Of a DNA stretch of 64,000 nt, positions 8,043 through 17,491 are shown one piece after another. A program made the translations under genes and the position numbers. The stretch lies in contig CAZCFY010000007.1 of assembly GCA_964498095.1 (NCBI GenBank), positions 1 to 64,000 of the forward strand. The letters run 5' to 3'. The notes beneath the pieces are model-generated. The model was not told the origin of the DNA and searched no databases. It saw only the letters and a list, made by a program, of their open reading frames with translations. How positions within the stretch are numbered: position 1 is the first letter of the stretch; every line of letters starts with the position of its first letter. Origin of the DNA: SG-bin7 sp964498095 (GTDB lineage Bacteria; Bdellovibrionota; Bdellovibrionia; Bdellovibrionales; SG-bin7).

Positions 8043-11000
8043 ATGAAAAAGCTATTTTTAGCAATGGTGATTTTTTGCTCTTTTTTAACCGCGCAGGCTG
8101 AAGAGTCAGTTTGGCGCAAAGCTCAAGGTCAAGGCCAATTGATCTATACACTATATTCCGAAAGTGGCTTTTGGAACGTAAACTTGTATTTAGTCAATCC
8201 GGGAGAACTTCAAGAACTGCAGTGGCACAAAGCTTTTTCCACGAAAGAAAAGGCCACAGCTTTTTTGGCGCAATTTTTATCTGAGAAAGAACTAAAATTC
8301 CCCCACTCAGGGGCTGACTATGCGGACCACGGCTATGTATTTACCGAAGACTCTAATGAAGTCGTTTGGAAGTCAGAAAATCAATGGAGCTGGGACTGGG
8401 AAATTAAATATCATCAATGGTTAAAGGCTAATTTTCACAAAAATTTTTATTTAGATAATAATGTCGCCACCGATTGCGCGGACGGCGCCACTGCAATTCG
8501 TTGGATATTTTCGCGCATTCATAAACTGCCGGCGGGAAATCGCTTGGCGGGTTCGGGAATTGTTTTTACAAACGAATCAATGAAAGAGGAATGGAAGAAA
8601 CTTCCGACGGATGAAGACTGGCGCAAAGATAAAAGGTTTATCGCCGCCCTCGATTATGTTTTGGATAATACCTACACTCACACAGTGATCAAAGACGGCT
8701 ACCCGATTGCGATCGATAAAACAGCTTTTTTGGCCGGTACTTACATGGTTTCTCTACAAGGCGAGTCGGGCCACACATTGATTATTAGTTATGTTGCTAA
8801 CGAAGCTAACGGACAAATTCCCATTCGCGTTTTGTCTTCTACCGGTGGCAGAATTGTACGTCCCCTTTACGAGCAACCATTCATGTATGACCAACCTAAA
8901 AAAGGTGAATCGGGAATTCTAAGACCTCGATGGCCCTTTAAGAGCGGCAATGCTTGGGATTTAGTTCCGCCAGAAAAAATGCCGCATTACTCTGTGGAGC
9001 AATTTGATCCAAAATTTCCTGGTCAGCTAAAAGATTTCATGCTCGCCGTTTATGACCGTATCGTGCCTGGCTTTAAACCGGAACAATTAGTGACCGAAGG
9101 GATTGATCAACTTTTTAAAAAATTTCCCGAACGCGCTAAATACGTTAAAGAAGGTTATGAGTTTTGTCGGAAAAACGGCTGTCCCGAGGGCACTCCCGAA
9201 TGGGAAGAGTGGAGCACTCCCATGCGCGACAAAGGACTCCTCGATTACTTTAACAACCTAGAAAAAATCGTAGGACTAATCAGCCAATTAAATTATAGTG
9301 TTCAAACTCTGTGGAATGAGGCTCTTGCGGCAAGAAATTTTAAGGTTAACGATATTGAGACGACACTTAAACAGCTGCTTTTTATTTGGCGTTTCAATCT
9401 TTATGATTCTAATCCCAATGTTCCGATAAATCAGCGCTGGGCGATTTATTCCAACGAAGCTAGCCAAGCCATGGTTCATCGTATTTCGTACCTACTTACC
9501 CACAGAGCGGATCTTGTGGCGAAAAATTTGGAATCTGCGGAAGCCGACAACGAAATTCAACGCTTTTATTTCGGCTATGTTCAGTATTGCCAAATTTTTT
9601 CATTCTCCTGTGATCATTTACGCCAAGTTCTCCGCGAAAAAACTCTGACTTTTGGTGATTTAACGCTAAACATAGCGGCATGGCTTGAACGTAGTTTGTG
9701 GTTTAACTCCGATACTCGAGTGGCGACGGAATACCGTTGGGGAAAAATTCAATCCGAGGTGATCCCCATACACGGGCTCTTTAACCACAACTCCATAATA
9801 TCAAAAAACGAAATTCTCTTGGGCGGAAACGATGACGAAAGGCTACTCTTTGATTTACGAAGTCGAAAGGCGCTAAATATCCCGAGTGATTTCGTCGTGG
9901 AAGATTTAGAGGTAAGCCAAGGTTATGGGCTCCTCATCAACCAGAGCAAAAAACAAATTGGTGTTCTTGAGCCCCGAACGCAAAAATTTGTGGCGATGGG
10001 CTTACCCGAAATTCCTCTAAAGTTCCGCTGGCTGGGTCCACAAACAATCATCGGCAAGGCCGCAGGCGGAGTGATGTATGCGGTGAGATTTTCGGATCAA
10101 AAATTTTCCAGTCTAACTCCCATTGAGTCGATTATCGACGACAGCGCCCGTCTGCTAAATGACCCCCAATTCAGACTCGCTTACGAAAGCTATTGGCGAA
10201 CAGCTCCCAAAAATATGTTTTATGCAAATCATTACCCGAACCGGTTTACAATCTATGATTTCTCTGGCGCCGAAGTTTTAAAAACTAGTATTAAACATGT
10301 TTTCTCCAATAAAGCTCCCACAGAATATCTTGGTGTTATCACGCACGTCTCGAAAACTCATTACGTAATTCTTGTAACCAAAAATGACGAAAAGTGCCCC
10401 GACCCTCAATCGATTTGTCAAAATTATTTGCGACTTTCTTACGCCGTAGAAAAGGGAACAGGTAAAGTTACAAAATTCCCTTATCGCGTTGGTAAGTATT
10501 TAGGAAAAAATAATTATATTTTAGAAATTCAGGCAAAAAATCCCACGGACCAAGAAGTTTTTATCGCTGAACTCGACGACAGCTTCGCAATTCAAAAGCG
10601 CCTTCCCAAAATTGGAACTAGTTTTCATTTTAACGAAAGCCCTAATATCACTCTCTGGACCGGCAATGCTTGGGAAGCAAAAGTTGTCCGCGTGAAGGAG
10701 GATTTGACTGTGGAAGAGCTATTTACTGGCTCGCAGAAGATGTTTCCGCAGTTTTTAGCGCCATCCCATCTTTTAGTGGCCATGCAAAGTAGCGGCGGAA
10801 TTTACGATTTCGCTCAGAAGAAGATCGTATTTAAACAAGCTTGGGTGCGGGCCGCTGAGCTTTATAATACCGAACGAAGTCCGTGGTTTTTTGCCGGCGA
10901 TGGTAAACACTCGGGAATATACCGTTTTACGGATAGCACTTATATGCCACTCGTGACAGGTCTTTCCACTTATTTAGCTAATAACCAAGCTTGCGGGGCG

Positions 11001-11183
11001 CGCGTGAAAATGCCCGTTGGCGCAACCTTTGACTTTACGGCAGAATATAACGCCTACGAGGCGGGGTATTGTGTTTACGACCGCAATGATAGCGACGGTG
11101 CCGTCTTTAACATGACCGGCGGCCGCGCTTACTACTTACCGTCTTCGGCTGGCGTGAAAGTGCGTGAGTTCACAGCGGAATAA
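8043..11183 (+). CDS. large secreted protein with a papain/transglutaminase-like Cys-His pair
   Basis: 1046 residues with signal peptide MKKLFLAMVIFCSFLTAQA. Residues 140-260 contain DCADGATAIRWIF (C145) and, 99 residues later, ESGHTLIISY (H244). This spacing and context resemble the catalytic Cys and His of papain-like or transglutaminase-like folds, so a peptidase or peptidoglycan amidase role is possible. The C-terminal two thirds (about 560-1046) are beta-rich with repeated short blocks, perhaps a propeller. Assignment of the fold is inference; no close family recognised. Single gene with its own promoter. Confidence 0.8.
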   Translation: MKKLFLAMVIFCSFLTAQAEESVWRKAQGQGQLIYTLYSESGFWNVNLYLVNPGELQELQWHKAFSTKEKATAFLAQFLSEKELKFPHSGADYADHGYVFTEDSNEVVWKSENQWSWDWEIKYHQWLKANFHKNFYLDNNVATDCADGATAIRWIFSRIHKLPAGNRLAGSGIVFTNESMKEEWKKLPTDEDWRKDKRFIAALDYVLDNTYTHTVIKDGYPIAIDKTAFLAGTYMVSLQGESGHTLIISYVANEANGQIPIRVLSSTGGRIVRPLYEQPFMYDQPKKGESGILRPRWPFKSGNAWDLVPPEKMPHYSVEQFDPKFPGQLKDFMLAVYDRIVPGFKPEQLVTEGIDQLFKKFPERAKYVKEGYEFCRKNGCPEGTPEWEEWSTPMRDKGLLDYFNNLEKIVGLISQLNYSVQTLWNEALAARNFKVNDIETTLKQLLFIWRFNLYDSNPNVPINQRWAIYSNEASQAMVHRISYLLTHRADLVAKNLESAEADNEIQRFYFGYVQYCQIFSFSCDHLRQVLREKTLTFGDLTLNIAAWLERSLWFNSDTRVATEYRWGKIQSEVIPIHGLFNHNSIISKNEILLGGNDDERLLFDLRSRKALNIPSDFVVEDLEVSQGYGLLINQSKKQIGVLEPRTQKFVAMGLPEIPLKFRWLGPQTIIGKAAGGVMYAVRFSDQKFSSLTPIESIIDDSARLLNDPQFRLAYESYWRTAPKNMFYANHYPNRFTIYDFSGAEVLKTSIKHVFSNKAPTEYLGVITHVSKTHYVILVTKNDEKCPDPQSICQNYLRLSYAVEKGTGKVTKFPYRVGKYLGKNNYILEIQAKNPTDQEVFIAELDDSFAIQKRLPKIGTSFHFNESPNITLWTGNAWEAKVVRVKEDLTVEELFTGSQKMFPQFLAPSHLLVAMQSSGGIYDFAQKKIVFKQAWVRAAELYNTERSPWFFAGDGKHSGIYRFTDSTYMPLVTGLSTYLANNQACGARVKMPVGATFDFTAEYNAYEAGYCVYDRNDSDGAVFNMTGGRAYYLPSSAGVKVREFTAE

Positions 11184-11270
11184 GATTTTACTTTTTGATT
11201 TCGCGGTTATGACGCACAATATTTACCAAAAAGAACCTGGAACCTTTTGGCGGCTGTCGTTTTCATTTAC

Positions 11271-11296
11271 ACAGTGACCCTAATTGGCGTCACTGT
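11271..11296 (+). terminator. hairpin downstream of the large secreted protein gene
   Basis: ACAGTGAC and GTCACTGT (8-bp perfect stem, 10-base loop) lie about 90 bases after the stop at 11183. No T tract follows, so it may stop or protect the transcript, or act as an operator. The rest of 11184-11404 shows nothing else clear apart from AGGGA upstream of the next ATG. Confidence 0.35.
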
Positions 11297-11404
11297 GGGG
11301 TTCAAACTCTTTATAAGGCTCAAGAAAATCAGAAAATAATGGCCTGGGCGTTGCACTACTAACAGGTGGAAAATTAGGTTATTACCTTTACTAAGGGATA
11401 AGTT

Positions 11405-12841
11405 ATGAAAAGTACTTATATTTTTGGTTCTCTTTCGGTGTTCTTAATCGCGGGCGTGATTGCTTGTGGGAATAACAGCAATAATTCCGCGCAGTCACAA
11501 ATGCCTTTTAATCCGCAAAACCCAAATGGAATGCGGCCTGGAGTTCCGACAAATGATCGCGCCGCTAACGGAGCCCGTATCGACAGCGGTGCTGACGAAA
11601 TTCCATTTAAAGGCGATAAAGTAACTTATAACCCAAATGACTACACTCATGTATTGAATCCAAACGTTGTCGCTAATGCCACCGGTTATAGCGTAAACGA
11701 AGGTTTTGATTTTACCGATGCCGGTAACGATAAGCTGATGGAGAACTTACGCGCTTATCTTGGAAAAGTTGGTTTTGCTACCGGTAAAATTGAGGACGCA
11801 AAAGTCGATCCTGCCGGCGCTAAACTTGATGATCTTTCGGCCACAAATTTAAATTTAGCCCGCTCTATTACTATGGCGGAAATGCGCCGGATAGAAGCCG
11901 GTAAATTTGAATTTCATATTTGGACCCAAGACGACGGCGAAGTCATTCTTGAAACTCCAGATATTGTCGACGAAGAAGGCACAAAAAAAGCCCACAGCAT
12001 GCCTTTAAAGGCGCAAAATTCTGAAGCCGAAAGTTTTGCCCTTAGCCAAGCTTACTGTGTTACCCGCAGTAACGATAAAGAACAATCCTGCCAAACCGTC
12101 GTGGTTCGCCTAGTAAAAGATGAGCGTTACGAATCTTTTATTGTCTTCCGCAATTTACCGGCAAAAATCTTCTTAGGTGAATATACTTCGCGTTTACTTG
12201 CGACTTATCACCACGACAATATTATCGACCGTTGGGTGGAGTTCTTTCACGACGTGTTAACATATAGATTGATGACTAAGGGTTCCTTTACCGACGCACA
12301 ATCGGTAGCCGAGCTTAAAACTTTTGCTGTTGCCAACGGGATTTCGGCCTTTACTTTGGCTATTAATCGAAGTCAATACGGCAAATTTATCGTCTCTGGT
12401 GACCTTGTTTCTAGCCGCAATAACAGCACTCAAAAAATGAATGTGCCGTTACAACGTGGCATCCTTTCTGGCGCAGAAGAGCAACCTATTGATTATATTT
12501 CCGAAACCGTAACCGATGCGACTTTAGTTCACGCCAATGGTCGTGGCATGTTGCACTTATCCGTACAACTTGCGGGTGGCGCTAATAACGCCATAGCCGG
12601 CGCCGACGAGGGCGGAATTATCTATAATCAAAAGGGTTTAAGCCAAAGCGGCGTGAATGCTTCAAATTTGTTTCAACGCAACATGCGTTCGCGATTTAGC
12701 CTTGCTGGCCGCAACAAGAGCATGAGATTGCAAGAGAAATCTAACCGCGCCTTGCGCTTTACTGTTGTGCCGGTGATTTCGGGCGTCTCTGATCCCGTGC
12801 TTAACTCGCCGCTAACCGCGAATAAAAGCGAAAAAAAATAA
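11405..12841 (+). CDS. lipoprotein of unknown function
   Basis: 478 residues. The N-terminus has a hydrophobic stretch ending GVIAC, a lipobox with acylated C21, followed by an Asn/Gln/Pro-rich linker to about residue 60. The rest is soluble and contains two cysteines (CVTRS, SCQTVV). Preceded by AGGGATAAGTT. Followed 45 bases later by a TIGR02147-family regulator gene on the same strand, which may control it. No domain recognised. Confidence 0.78.
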   Translation: MKSTYIFGSLSVFLIAGVIACGNNSNNSAQSQMPFNPQNPNGMRPGVPTNDRAANGARIDSGADEIPFKGDKVTYNPNDYTHVLNPNVVANATGYSVNEGFDFTDAGNDKLMENLRAYLGKVGFATGKIEDAKVDPAGAKLDDLSATNLNLARSITMAEMRRIEAGKFEFHIWTQDDGEVILETPDIVDEEGTKKAHSMPLKAQNSEAESFALSQAYCVTRSNDKEQSCQTVVVRLVKDERYESFIVFRNLPAKIFLGEYTSRLLATYHHDNIIDRWVEFFHDVLTYRLMTKGSFTDAQSVAELKTFAVANGISAFTLAINRSQYGKFIVSGDLVSSRNNSTQKMNVPLQRGILSGAEEQPIDYISETVTDATLVHANGRGMLHLSVQLAGGANNAIAGADEGGIIYNQKGLSQSGVNASNLFQRNMRSRFSLAGRNKSMRLQEKSNRALRFTVVPVISGVSDPVLNSPLTANKSEKK

Positions 12842-12885
12842 TAACTGACTCAACGCAAAGTTTTTGACGGGTCAAATTTGGTTGT

Positions 12886-13839
12886 GTGAACATTTTTTCC
12901 ATGGAAACCATGGAAACGGTAAACACCACAGCAGTGAATTTGAAGCCCGCAAAAGCTCCGGCACCAGTGACCGAGCCTTTGCTAATATTAATCCCGCAGC
13001 TATCTGCGTATCTGGATTACAGACTATATTTGAAGGATTATTACGAGTACCGGGTCAAGACAGACAAAGGACGTCGTCCCTACTCGTACGCGGTATTTTC
13101 TGCCGCCGCCGACATAAAGTCGCCCAGCTACCTTAAGCTCATCATTGAGGGAAAGCGCAACCTATCACTGGACATGGCAGAGAAATTTGCCCGCGCCCTT
13201 CAATTCAATAAGCAAGAGACGGAGGAATTCGTAAAGCTTGTGCTCTTCTCACAAGCTTGCGATGCCGTCGAACGCAACCGCCACTTTGTAGATTTAGTAA
13301 ATATTCGTTTACTTAAGAAGATGCAAAGAGGCGAAATCGCCAAAGACAATTGGGAAAAGCTTCCTAATTGGTTGTCGTGGATTCTTGTTAGCCTCGTGGA
13401 TATAAAAGATATTAAGTTCGAACCCATCGAGCTTTTAAAGATCTTAGGACCTATCGCTACGGAAGAGAGTCTCACCGAGACGGTTGGCTCGCTGTTTTCC
13501 TCGGGCGTATTACGTCGTAATGAGGCCACTGGCGAAGTCGTTAAGGGTAAGGAGCTAATTCCTACCTCCCAGAACGTTCCTGTCGAACTCGTTCGTAAGC
13601 TGCAAATGGACCTACTTTATTTAGGCCTTGAGTCTTTATTTAAAGAGAATCCCGTAGACCGCGAAGTTGGCGCGCTCACCCTGGCTTTAACGGAAGAAGA
13701 ATTTAACCAGATTAAATTTGAACTTCGGCAGTTAAAAAAGAAGATCGCCAAGGATATCGTGGCCAAAAGAGTAAGTACTAAGGGCGACAGACTGTATCAG
13801 CTAAACCTGCAGTTCTTTCCAATTAGCACTAAAATTTAA
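12886..13839 (+). CDS. TIGR02147 family protein (putative DNA-binding regulator)
   Basis: 317 residues. The segment from about 40 to 125 has the family's hallmark pattern: DYRLYLKDYYEY, then AAADIKSPSYLKLIIEGKRN, then AEKFARALQFNKQETEEF. This is an HTH-like region known almost only from Bdellovibrio and Fibrobacter relatives. The C-terminal half carries a winged-helix-like segment ending in basic residues. The start is uncertain: GTG 12886, ATG 12901 or ATG 12910, none with a good ribosome site. It follows a lipoprotein gene, a frequent neighbour type for this family as I recall. Confidence 0.85.
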   Translation: MNIFSMETMETVNTTAVNLKPAKAPAPVTEPLLILIPQLSAYLDYRLYLKDYYEYRVKTDKGRRPYSYAVFSAAADIKSPSYLKLIIEGKRNLSLDMAEKFARALQFNKQETEEFVKLVLFSQACDAVERNRHFVDLVNIRLLKKMQRGEIAKDNWEKLPNWLSWILVSLVDIKDIKFEPIELLKILGPIATEESLTETVGSLFSSGVLRRNEATGEVVKGKELIPTSQNVPVELVRKLQMDLLYLGLESLFKENPVDREVGALTLALTEEEFNQIKFELRQLKKKIAKDIVAKRVSTKGDRLYQLNLQFFPISTKI

Positions 13840-13855
13840 GCTTAATAAAAGAAGC

Positions 13856-13917
13856 CTTAGCGATGAAGAGAATCTTCTAGAGAAGAATTCTTAGGGGGAG
13901 GGGGCATCATCGCTAAG
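13856..13917. repeat. long inverted repeat with nested inner hairpin
   Basis: CTTAGCGATGA (13856-13866) and its exact complement TCATCGCTAAG (13907-13917) enclose 40 bases. Inside, AGAATCTTCT and AGAAGAATTCT can form a second stem, followed by a G-rich run (GGGGGAGGGGG). It lies 17 bases after the TIGR02147 stop. A transcript would fold into a long two-part stem, so it may be a processed 3' end, a small RNA or a regulatory structure. Confidence 0.6.
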
Positions 13918-14057
13918 ACTCTTACAACAAACGTACAGCGGGTCACAAACGTACTGCGTTTGACTGTAGAGCAAAGCGAAAGCCAGTAAAAAAAATGATG
14001 AGAACGATTATACGCGTCCTCATCTGGCATTAATTTGATTTTAGCTTATTGTTGTCA

Positions 14058-14083
14058 CTTGAGCGCCGCAATTGGCGCTCAAG
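14058..14083 (-). terminator. terminator-like hairpin after the DUF4382-like lipoprotein gene
   Basis: CTTGAGCGCC and GGCGCTCAAG form a perfect 10-bp stem with a 6-base loop, 31 bases past the stop of the minus-strand gene. No T run on either strand, so rho-independent function is not certain. The gap 13840-14113 holds only this hairpin and the inverted repeat at 13856-13917. Confidence 0.5.
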
Positions 14084-14113
14084 CTAATTCAAGAGTTCGT
14101 TTTGGAATTCAAA

Positions 14114-14818
14114 CTAGATAGATTCGAAAGAGATAAAGTGAAGTACGGGTTTAAGAATACATTTCTTACCCGCTTTAACAATTTGAGTTAGAGGATTAAC
14201 TTTAAAGTTAACCTCGTAAGCTCCGGCATCCGCATCCAAAGCTCCCTGGAATGGAATCTTAAGACCCGACTGTTGTCCGCTTGGAGTTTTTAACGCAAAT
14301 TGCTTGTTATCATTATCGACGATGTAGTTTCCATCGCTTTTTAGTACCAGACGGATAGATACGATTTCGATATCTTCGCTGACAGCGATTGGCAATGAAC
14401 CACCGATAATACTGGTTTCACCAAGGTCACCGGTGATATTCAGAACCTCACCATGTGTACCACGAATTTCGATATGATCGATATTCACGATAATGTCCTT
14501 GATGCCATTATTGCCGCAGCTCTTTTTACACGAATGATGATCATCCCAAGGATGGCCGTCGTCGCCGGGATCGTCTGGATTTTCTGGATCGTCAGGATTC
14601 CCCGGGTTATCGCCCGGAGGATCTTGTGGGTCATCCGGAGTAATGGGGTCGCCATCGCCCGGAGGAGTGTTCTGCACGACCTCCAGAGTCTCGGTGGGCT
14701 TTTGATTGGTAGCACCAAACTCAACCTGACCGCAGTTATTGAAATATATCATTACAACAAATAGACTTGTTGCTAATCCTAAGAAACTCACTACTTTGCT
14801 TTTTAATAGTGTTTTCAT
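14114..14818 (-). CDS. lipoprotein with Asp/Pro-rich linker and DUF4382-like domain
   Basis: 234 residues. A signal sequence ends VMIYFNNC (lipobox, C29), followed by a low-complexity linker of Asp, Pro, Gly and Asn repeats (about residues 50-95) and a Cys/His cluster (HHSCKKSCG). The C-terminal 130 residues match the pattern of DUF4382 proteins: a IEIRGTHGE strand, SIRLVLKSDGNYIV, and PSGQQSGLKIPF, the most typical motif. Such domains are found in surface or periplasmic lipoproteins; function unknown. The ATG is preceded by AAGGAG on the minus strand. Confidence 0.8.
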   Translation of the reverse strand: MKTLLKSKVVSFLGLATSLFVVMIYFNNCGQVEFGATNQKPTETLEVVQNTPPGDGDPITPDDPQDPPGDNPGNPDDPENPDDPGDDGHPWDDHHSCKKSCGNNGIKDIIVNIDHIEIRGTHGEVLNITGDLGETSIIGGSLPIAVSEDIEIVSIRLVLKSDGNYIVDNDNKQFALKTPSGQQSGLKIPFQGALDADAGAYEVNFKVNPLTQIVKAGKKCILKPVLHFISFESI

Positions 14819-15098
14819 AATGCTCCTTAAAAAAAAGACCCTACAACGAAGAATATAAATTGCACTGCCTATGCCGCGCTATATCGCTTTAAACAGTTAA
14901 TAGCCGATTTTTTGTCGATGTTTTTTACACCTGAAAAGCGATATATAGGGGGTATCTAATTTTTTTAAATCCTTGGTATCAAAATGATATTCCAGCGAAA
15001 TTCGTTACTCCGTCTGGAGCGTAGACGGTGAAGTTGCGCTAAATTTCCGCCCGCGGTGGCACTTGGCCTGCAGAACTAAGGGACTGGAGGCAAATTTC

Positions 15099-16088
15099 AT
15101 GAAGGCTCTGGCTCTAGCTCTGATATTTGGGATTTTAAGTGGACTTGCGATCGAAGCGTCCGCCAAAGTCGTCACCCTCAAGGAAAAAGGGAAAACAATT
15201 ATCGATTTTGATTTTTCGCCCAAATCGCTTTCTGACGATCAAATTCCTGATGACGTGCAAAAGATTTTTGATCGCCTAAGCTATTTTCAAAAACTTGAAG
15301 TTCAATATAAAAATTTAGCTTACATTCAAGATGAAGTTAATAAAGCCCTACCAGTCCTTGAGAGCATTGTTAAAGATTCCACGAAAGACCTCGGGGCCAT
15401 CGACCAAGAAATCGCCTTCCTCCGTGAAGTAGCCAACACACGCGGCGAGCCATCGCGCAATGCGTTTGTCGAAATTGCCAAGCAATTATCGATTCAACGT
15501 CAAGAGATAGTGCGCCAGATTTCCGAAGTCGACGCTATCGCAAAAAATCAAAATTTTATTTCTGCGGAAATCGCCCAGTTGGTCGCTTTGCTAAAAGATT
15601 TCAACTCTCGGTTGCGCGCCGTGAGCGATGCCCAGGTTCAGGAGTTGGCCGCAAAGGATTTTTTTGAAGAATATTCGATACAATTTGAAAAAGTTCTTCG
15701 CGCTAAATTGCAGACGGCTTACGCCGCACAAGTTTTTTTACGAAACTCCGCTTTAGAGTTGCGCGAGATTGATCTGTCCCAGGAAATTTTAAACGCCGAG
15801 GCTAACTGCAAAGACGCCTTTTACCTGTTACGTCGTGCCGGCGAACACTACCCAAAATTTAAATATAACCGCAATAATATCCTTTTACTTATCTTTGGAC
15901 CCGAAGTCCGTGAGAGAAACTTAAGAATTGTTTGTAAACAAACACGATTTCTGGCTGATGTATTCGGCATCCGTGCTGAACCGAAATATTCTTTTGATCG
16001 CGAAGAAAATACACTTGAGGTCAAATGGAATGATCCAATGTTTCCAAACTTAATGATTGCTATTGAGGCGTTGAAAAAAGCTCAATGA
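15099..16088 (+). CDS. exported coiled-coil protein, unknown function
   Basis: 329 residues from ATG 15099, chosen because GGAGG lies eight bases upstream and the reading frame then opens with signal peptide MKALALALIFGILSGLAIEA. Residues 60-180 are strongly helical with heptad-like spacing (for example FQKLEVQYKNLAYIQDEVNK), so a periplasmic coiled coil is likely. The C-terminal part has two cysteines (EANCKDAF, RIVCKQT). No family recognised. A membrane protein gene follows 19 bases later. Confidence 0.72.
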   Translation: MKALALALIFGILSGLAIEASAKVVTLKEKGKTIIDFDFSPKSLSDDQIPDDVQKIFDRLSYFQKLEVQYKNLAYIQDEVNKALPVLESIVKDSTKDLGAIDQEIAFLREVANTRGEPSRNAFVEIAKQLSIQRQEIVRQISEVDAIAKNQNFISAEIAQLVALLKDFNSRLRAVSDAQVQELAAKDFFEEYSIQFEKVLRAKLQTAYAAQVFLRNSALELREIDLSQEILNAEANCKDAFYLLRRAGEHYPKFKYNRNNILLLIFGPEVRERNLRIVCKQTRFLADVFGIRAEPKYSFDREENTLEVKWNDPMFPNLMIAIEALKKAQ

Positions 16089-16107
16089 CGGTTTAGATTA
16101 GCGTTTG

Positions 16108-16452
16108 ATGGCTGAAATTGCCCTAAACGTCGTCTTAACTTCGTTCTTATTATCCTTGGTTTTATGGGTCGCAAAAAATAATCCTGTTTTGGGCGGCTTT
16201 ATTTTATCTATGCCGCTATCGACTCTGATTACTTTAGCCTTTTCGAAATTTCAAAATGATAGCACCGGAAACACATTCGTTTTGGCAAAAAGTATTTTTA
16301 TCGGCATTCCATCGACTCTGACCTTTTTTATTCCATTCTTGGTGGCTGAGCGCTTTAAACTTTCTTTTTGGACAGCTTACTTTATTGGATTTGCACTTTT
16401 GGCGGTTAGCTTTCTCTTACACCGCTGGATTATGGCGAACTGGACTCTTTAG
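16108..16452 (+). CDS. small integral membrane protein, DUF3147-like
   Basis: 114 residues with four hydrophobic segments (about 5-22, 27-45, 60-80, 88-108). The pattern NNPVLGGFILSMPLSTL followed by a short loop and two more helices resembles small DUF3147 membrane proteins; this is a tentative match. ATG 16108 is used instead of TTG 16105. It follows the coiled-coil exported protein and could be co-transcribed with it. Confidence 0.65.
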   Translation: MAEIALNVVLTSFLLSLVLWVAKNNPVLGGFILSMPLSTLITLAFSKFQNDSTGNTFVLAKSIFIGIPSTLTFFIPFLVAERFKLSFWTAYFIGFALLAVSFLLHRWIMANWTL

Positions 16453-16572
16453 TCGCTTTATTGAATCGTAGTGCGGCTTCTGCGCTGGTGGCGCGGAGCT
16501 TCTTCGGGCCCAAGAGTAGACTCTAAACAAATGGAAGTGTTATAGAATTACTTTCAACCTTTGGAGGTTACG

Positions 16573-17016
16573 ATGTTTCGTCTTTTCATTTTATCTTTGT
16601 TTACTCTAATTTTTTCACAAACCAGTTTCGCTCAGGACCCAGAGTCAAAACGGACCAAAATAGAAAACGCCAATATAATTTGTGAAACTACGGAGCAAAA
16701 AGGCGTATTCTTAGCGTTCAGCGAAGCTGACCAACGCATTTGGATGGATGAAACTGGTCCCTACAAGCCCGGAATGAACGGTTATGAAGCGCAGAATGCA
16801 TGGGTAAACAACATTAAATATGACGCCTACGCAAAAATTGGTGGCGAGTTTGTGTACTATGTTATGGGTCCTAATAACGTTGGTTCGATGTTTACTGTAC
16901 TTGGTGACATAAAATATGCGCCAGAAAAAACGACTTTCTATTTTGTCGACAGATACACCGACAGACCTACCGTTATTAAAGCCAGGTCATTTAACTTTAG
17001 CTGTCGTAAGATTTAA
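16573..17016 (+). CDS. secreted protein, unknown function
   Basis: 147 residues from ATG 16573, fixed by GGAGG five bases upstream. MFRLFILSLFTLIFSQTSFA is a signal peptide with cleavage before QDP. The mature protein has two cysteines (IICET and FSCRK at the end), likely one disulfide. No domain recognised. Just upstream of the ssrA promoter. Confidence 0.7.
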   Translation: MFRLFILSLFTLIFSQTSFAQDPESKRTKIENANIICETTEQKGVFLAFSEADQRIWMDETGPYKPGMNGYEAQNAWVNNIKYDAYAKIGGEFVYYVMGPNNVGSMFTVLGDIKYAPEKTTFYFVDRYTDRPTVIKARSFNFSCRKI

Positions 17017-17025
17017 GGGTACGGT

Positions 17026-17054
17026 TTGAATCCTGCCCCCACCTATGTTATATT
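17026..17054 (+). promoter_or_regulatory. ssrA promoter
   Basis: TTGAAT at 17026-17031, exactly 17 bases, then TATATT at 17049-17054 with an extended -10 TG two bases upstream. Expected transcription start near 17061, a few bases before the mature 5' end of tmRNA. Confidence 0.75.
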
Positions 17055-17068
17055 CGAAGGCAATAATT

Positions 17069-17418
17069 GGGGGTGTACTGGTTTCGACGTGGGCAGTGAA
17101 TCTTGTGGAGCATGCCGGGGCGTACGAGGTCCTCGTTAAAAACGTGCAAATTGTTATCTGGCAACGATCAAGTTGCTCTTGCTGCTTAATTGCGGCTTCA
17201 TCGTTATGATTTCGTGACTGCGGAAATTTTAACGGTGTAACTTTAGCGGTCTCGATTGTTAGTGGCTTCTCAGCGCTGACGATTTAAATCTTCTGAGAAA
17301 AGGGATTAAGTAGTTTGTCGGCAGACGCCTTAAGCCTTAAATAAATTACCGACTAAGCATGAAGCGCCATAAGCAGGATCTCTTACGGACGGGAGTTCGA
17401 TTCTCCCCACCTCCACCA
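17069..17418 (+). ncRNA. ssrA: transfer-messenger RNA (tmRNA)
   Basis: The 5' end GGGGGTGTACTGGTTTCGAC and 3' end GGGAGTTCGATTCTCCCCAC followed by CTCCACCA form the tRNA-like domain; the first 7 bases pair with CACCTCC before ACCA. The tag frame runs 17160-17189 and reads GNDQVALAA followed by TAA, with the canonical ALAA degron for ClpXP. Rescues stalled ribosomes. The 3' end doubles as the attachment site of the island that follows. The proteolysis-tag resume codon (GGC) is inferred from the frame and not from a structure. Confidence 0.97.
17406..17418 (+). repeat. attL: attachment core at the 3' end of ssrA
   Basis: CCCACCTCCACCA, including the CCA end of tmRNA. Integration here keeps ssrA intact. 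A 9-base subset CCTCCACCA also occurs at 26393-26401. Confidence 0.8.
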
Positions 17419-17491
17419 TTTGTCGGTAACTCTAAAATCGAGTTTATCGACTTTTGGATGTTCTTACCGAAAGTTCCCAAATTCTAAAAAT

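Noticed and set aside
14453..14764. 103-residue plus-strand frame opposite the DUF4382-like lipoprotein
   Set aside because: A by-product of the Asp/Pro repeat coding on the other strand; the lipoprotein frame has a lipobox and a domain match.
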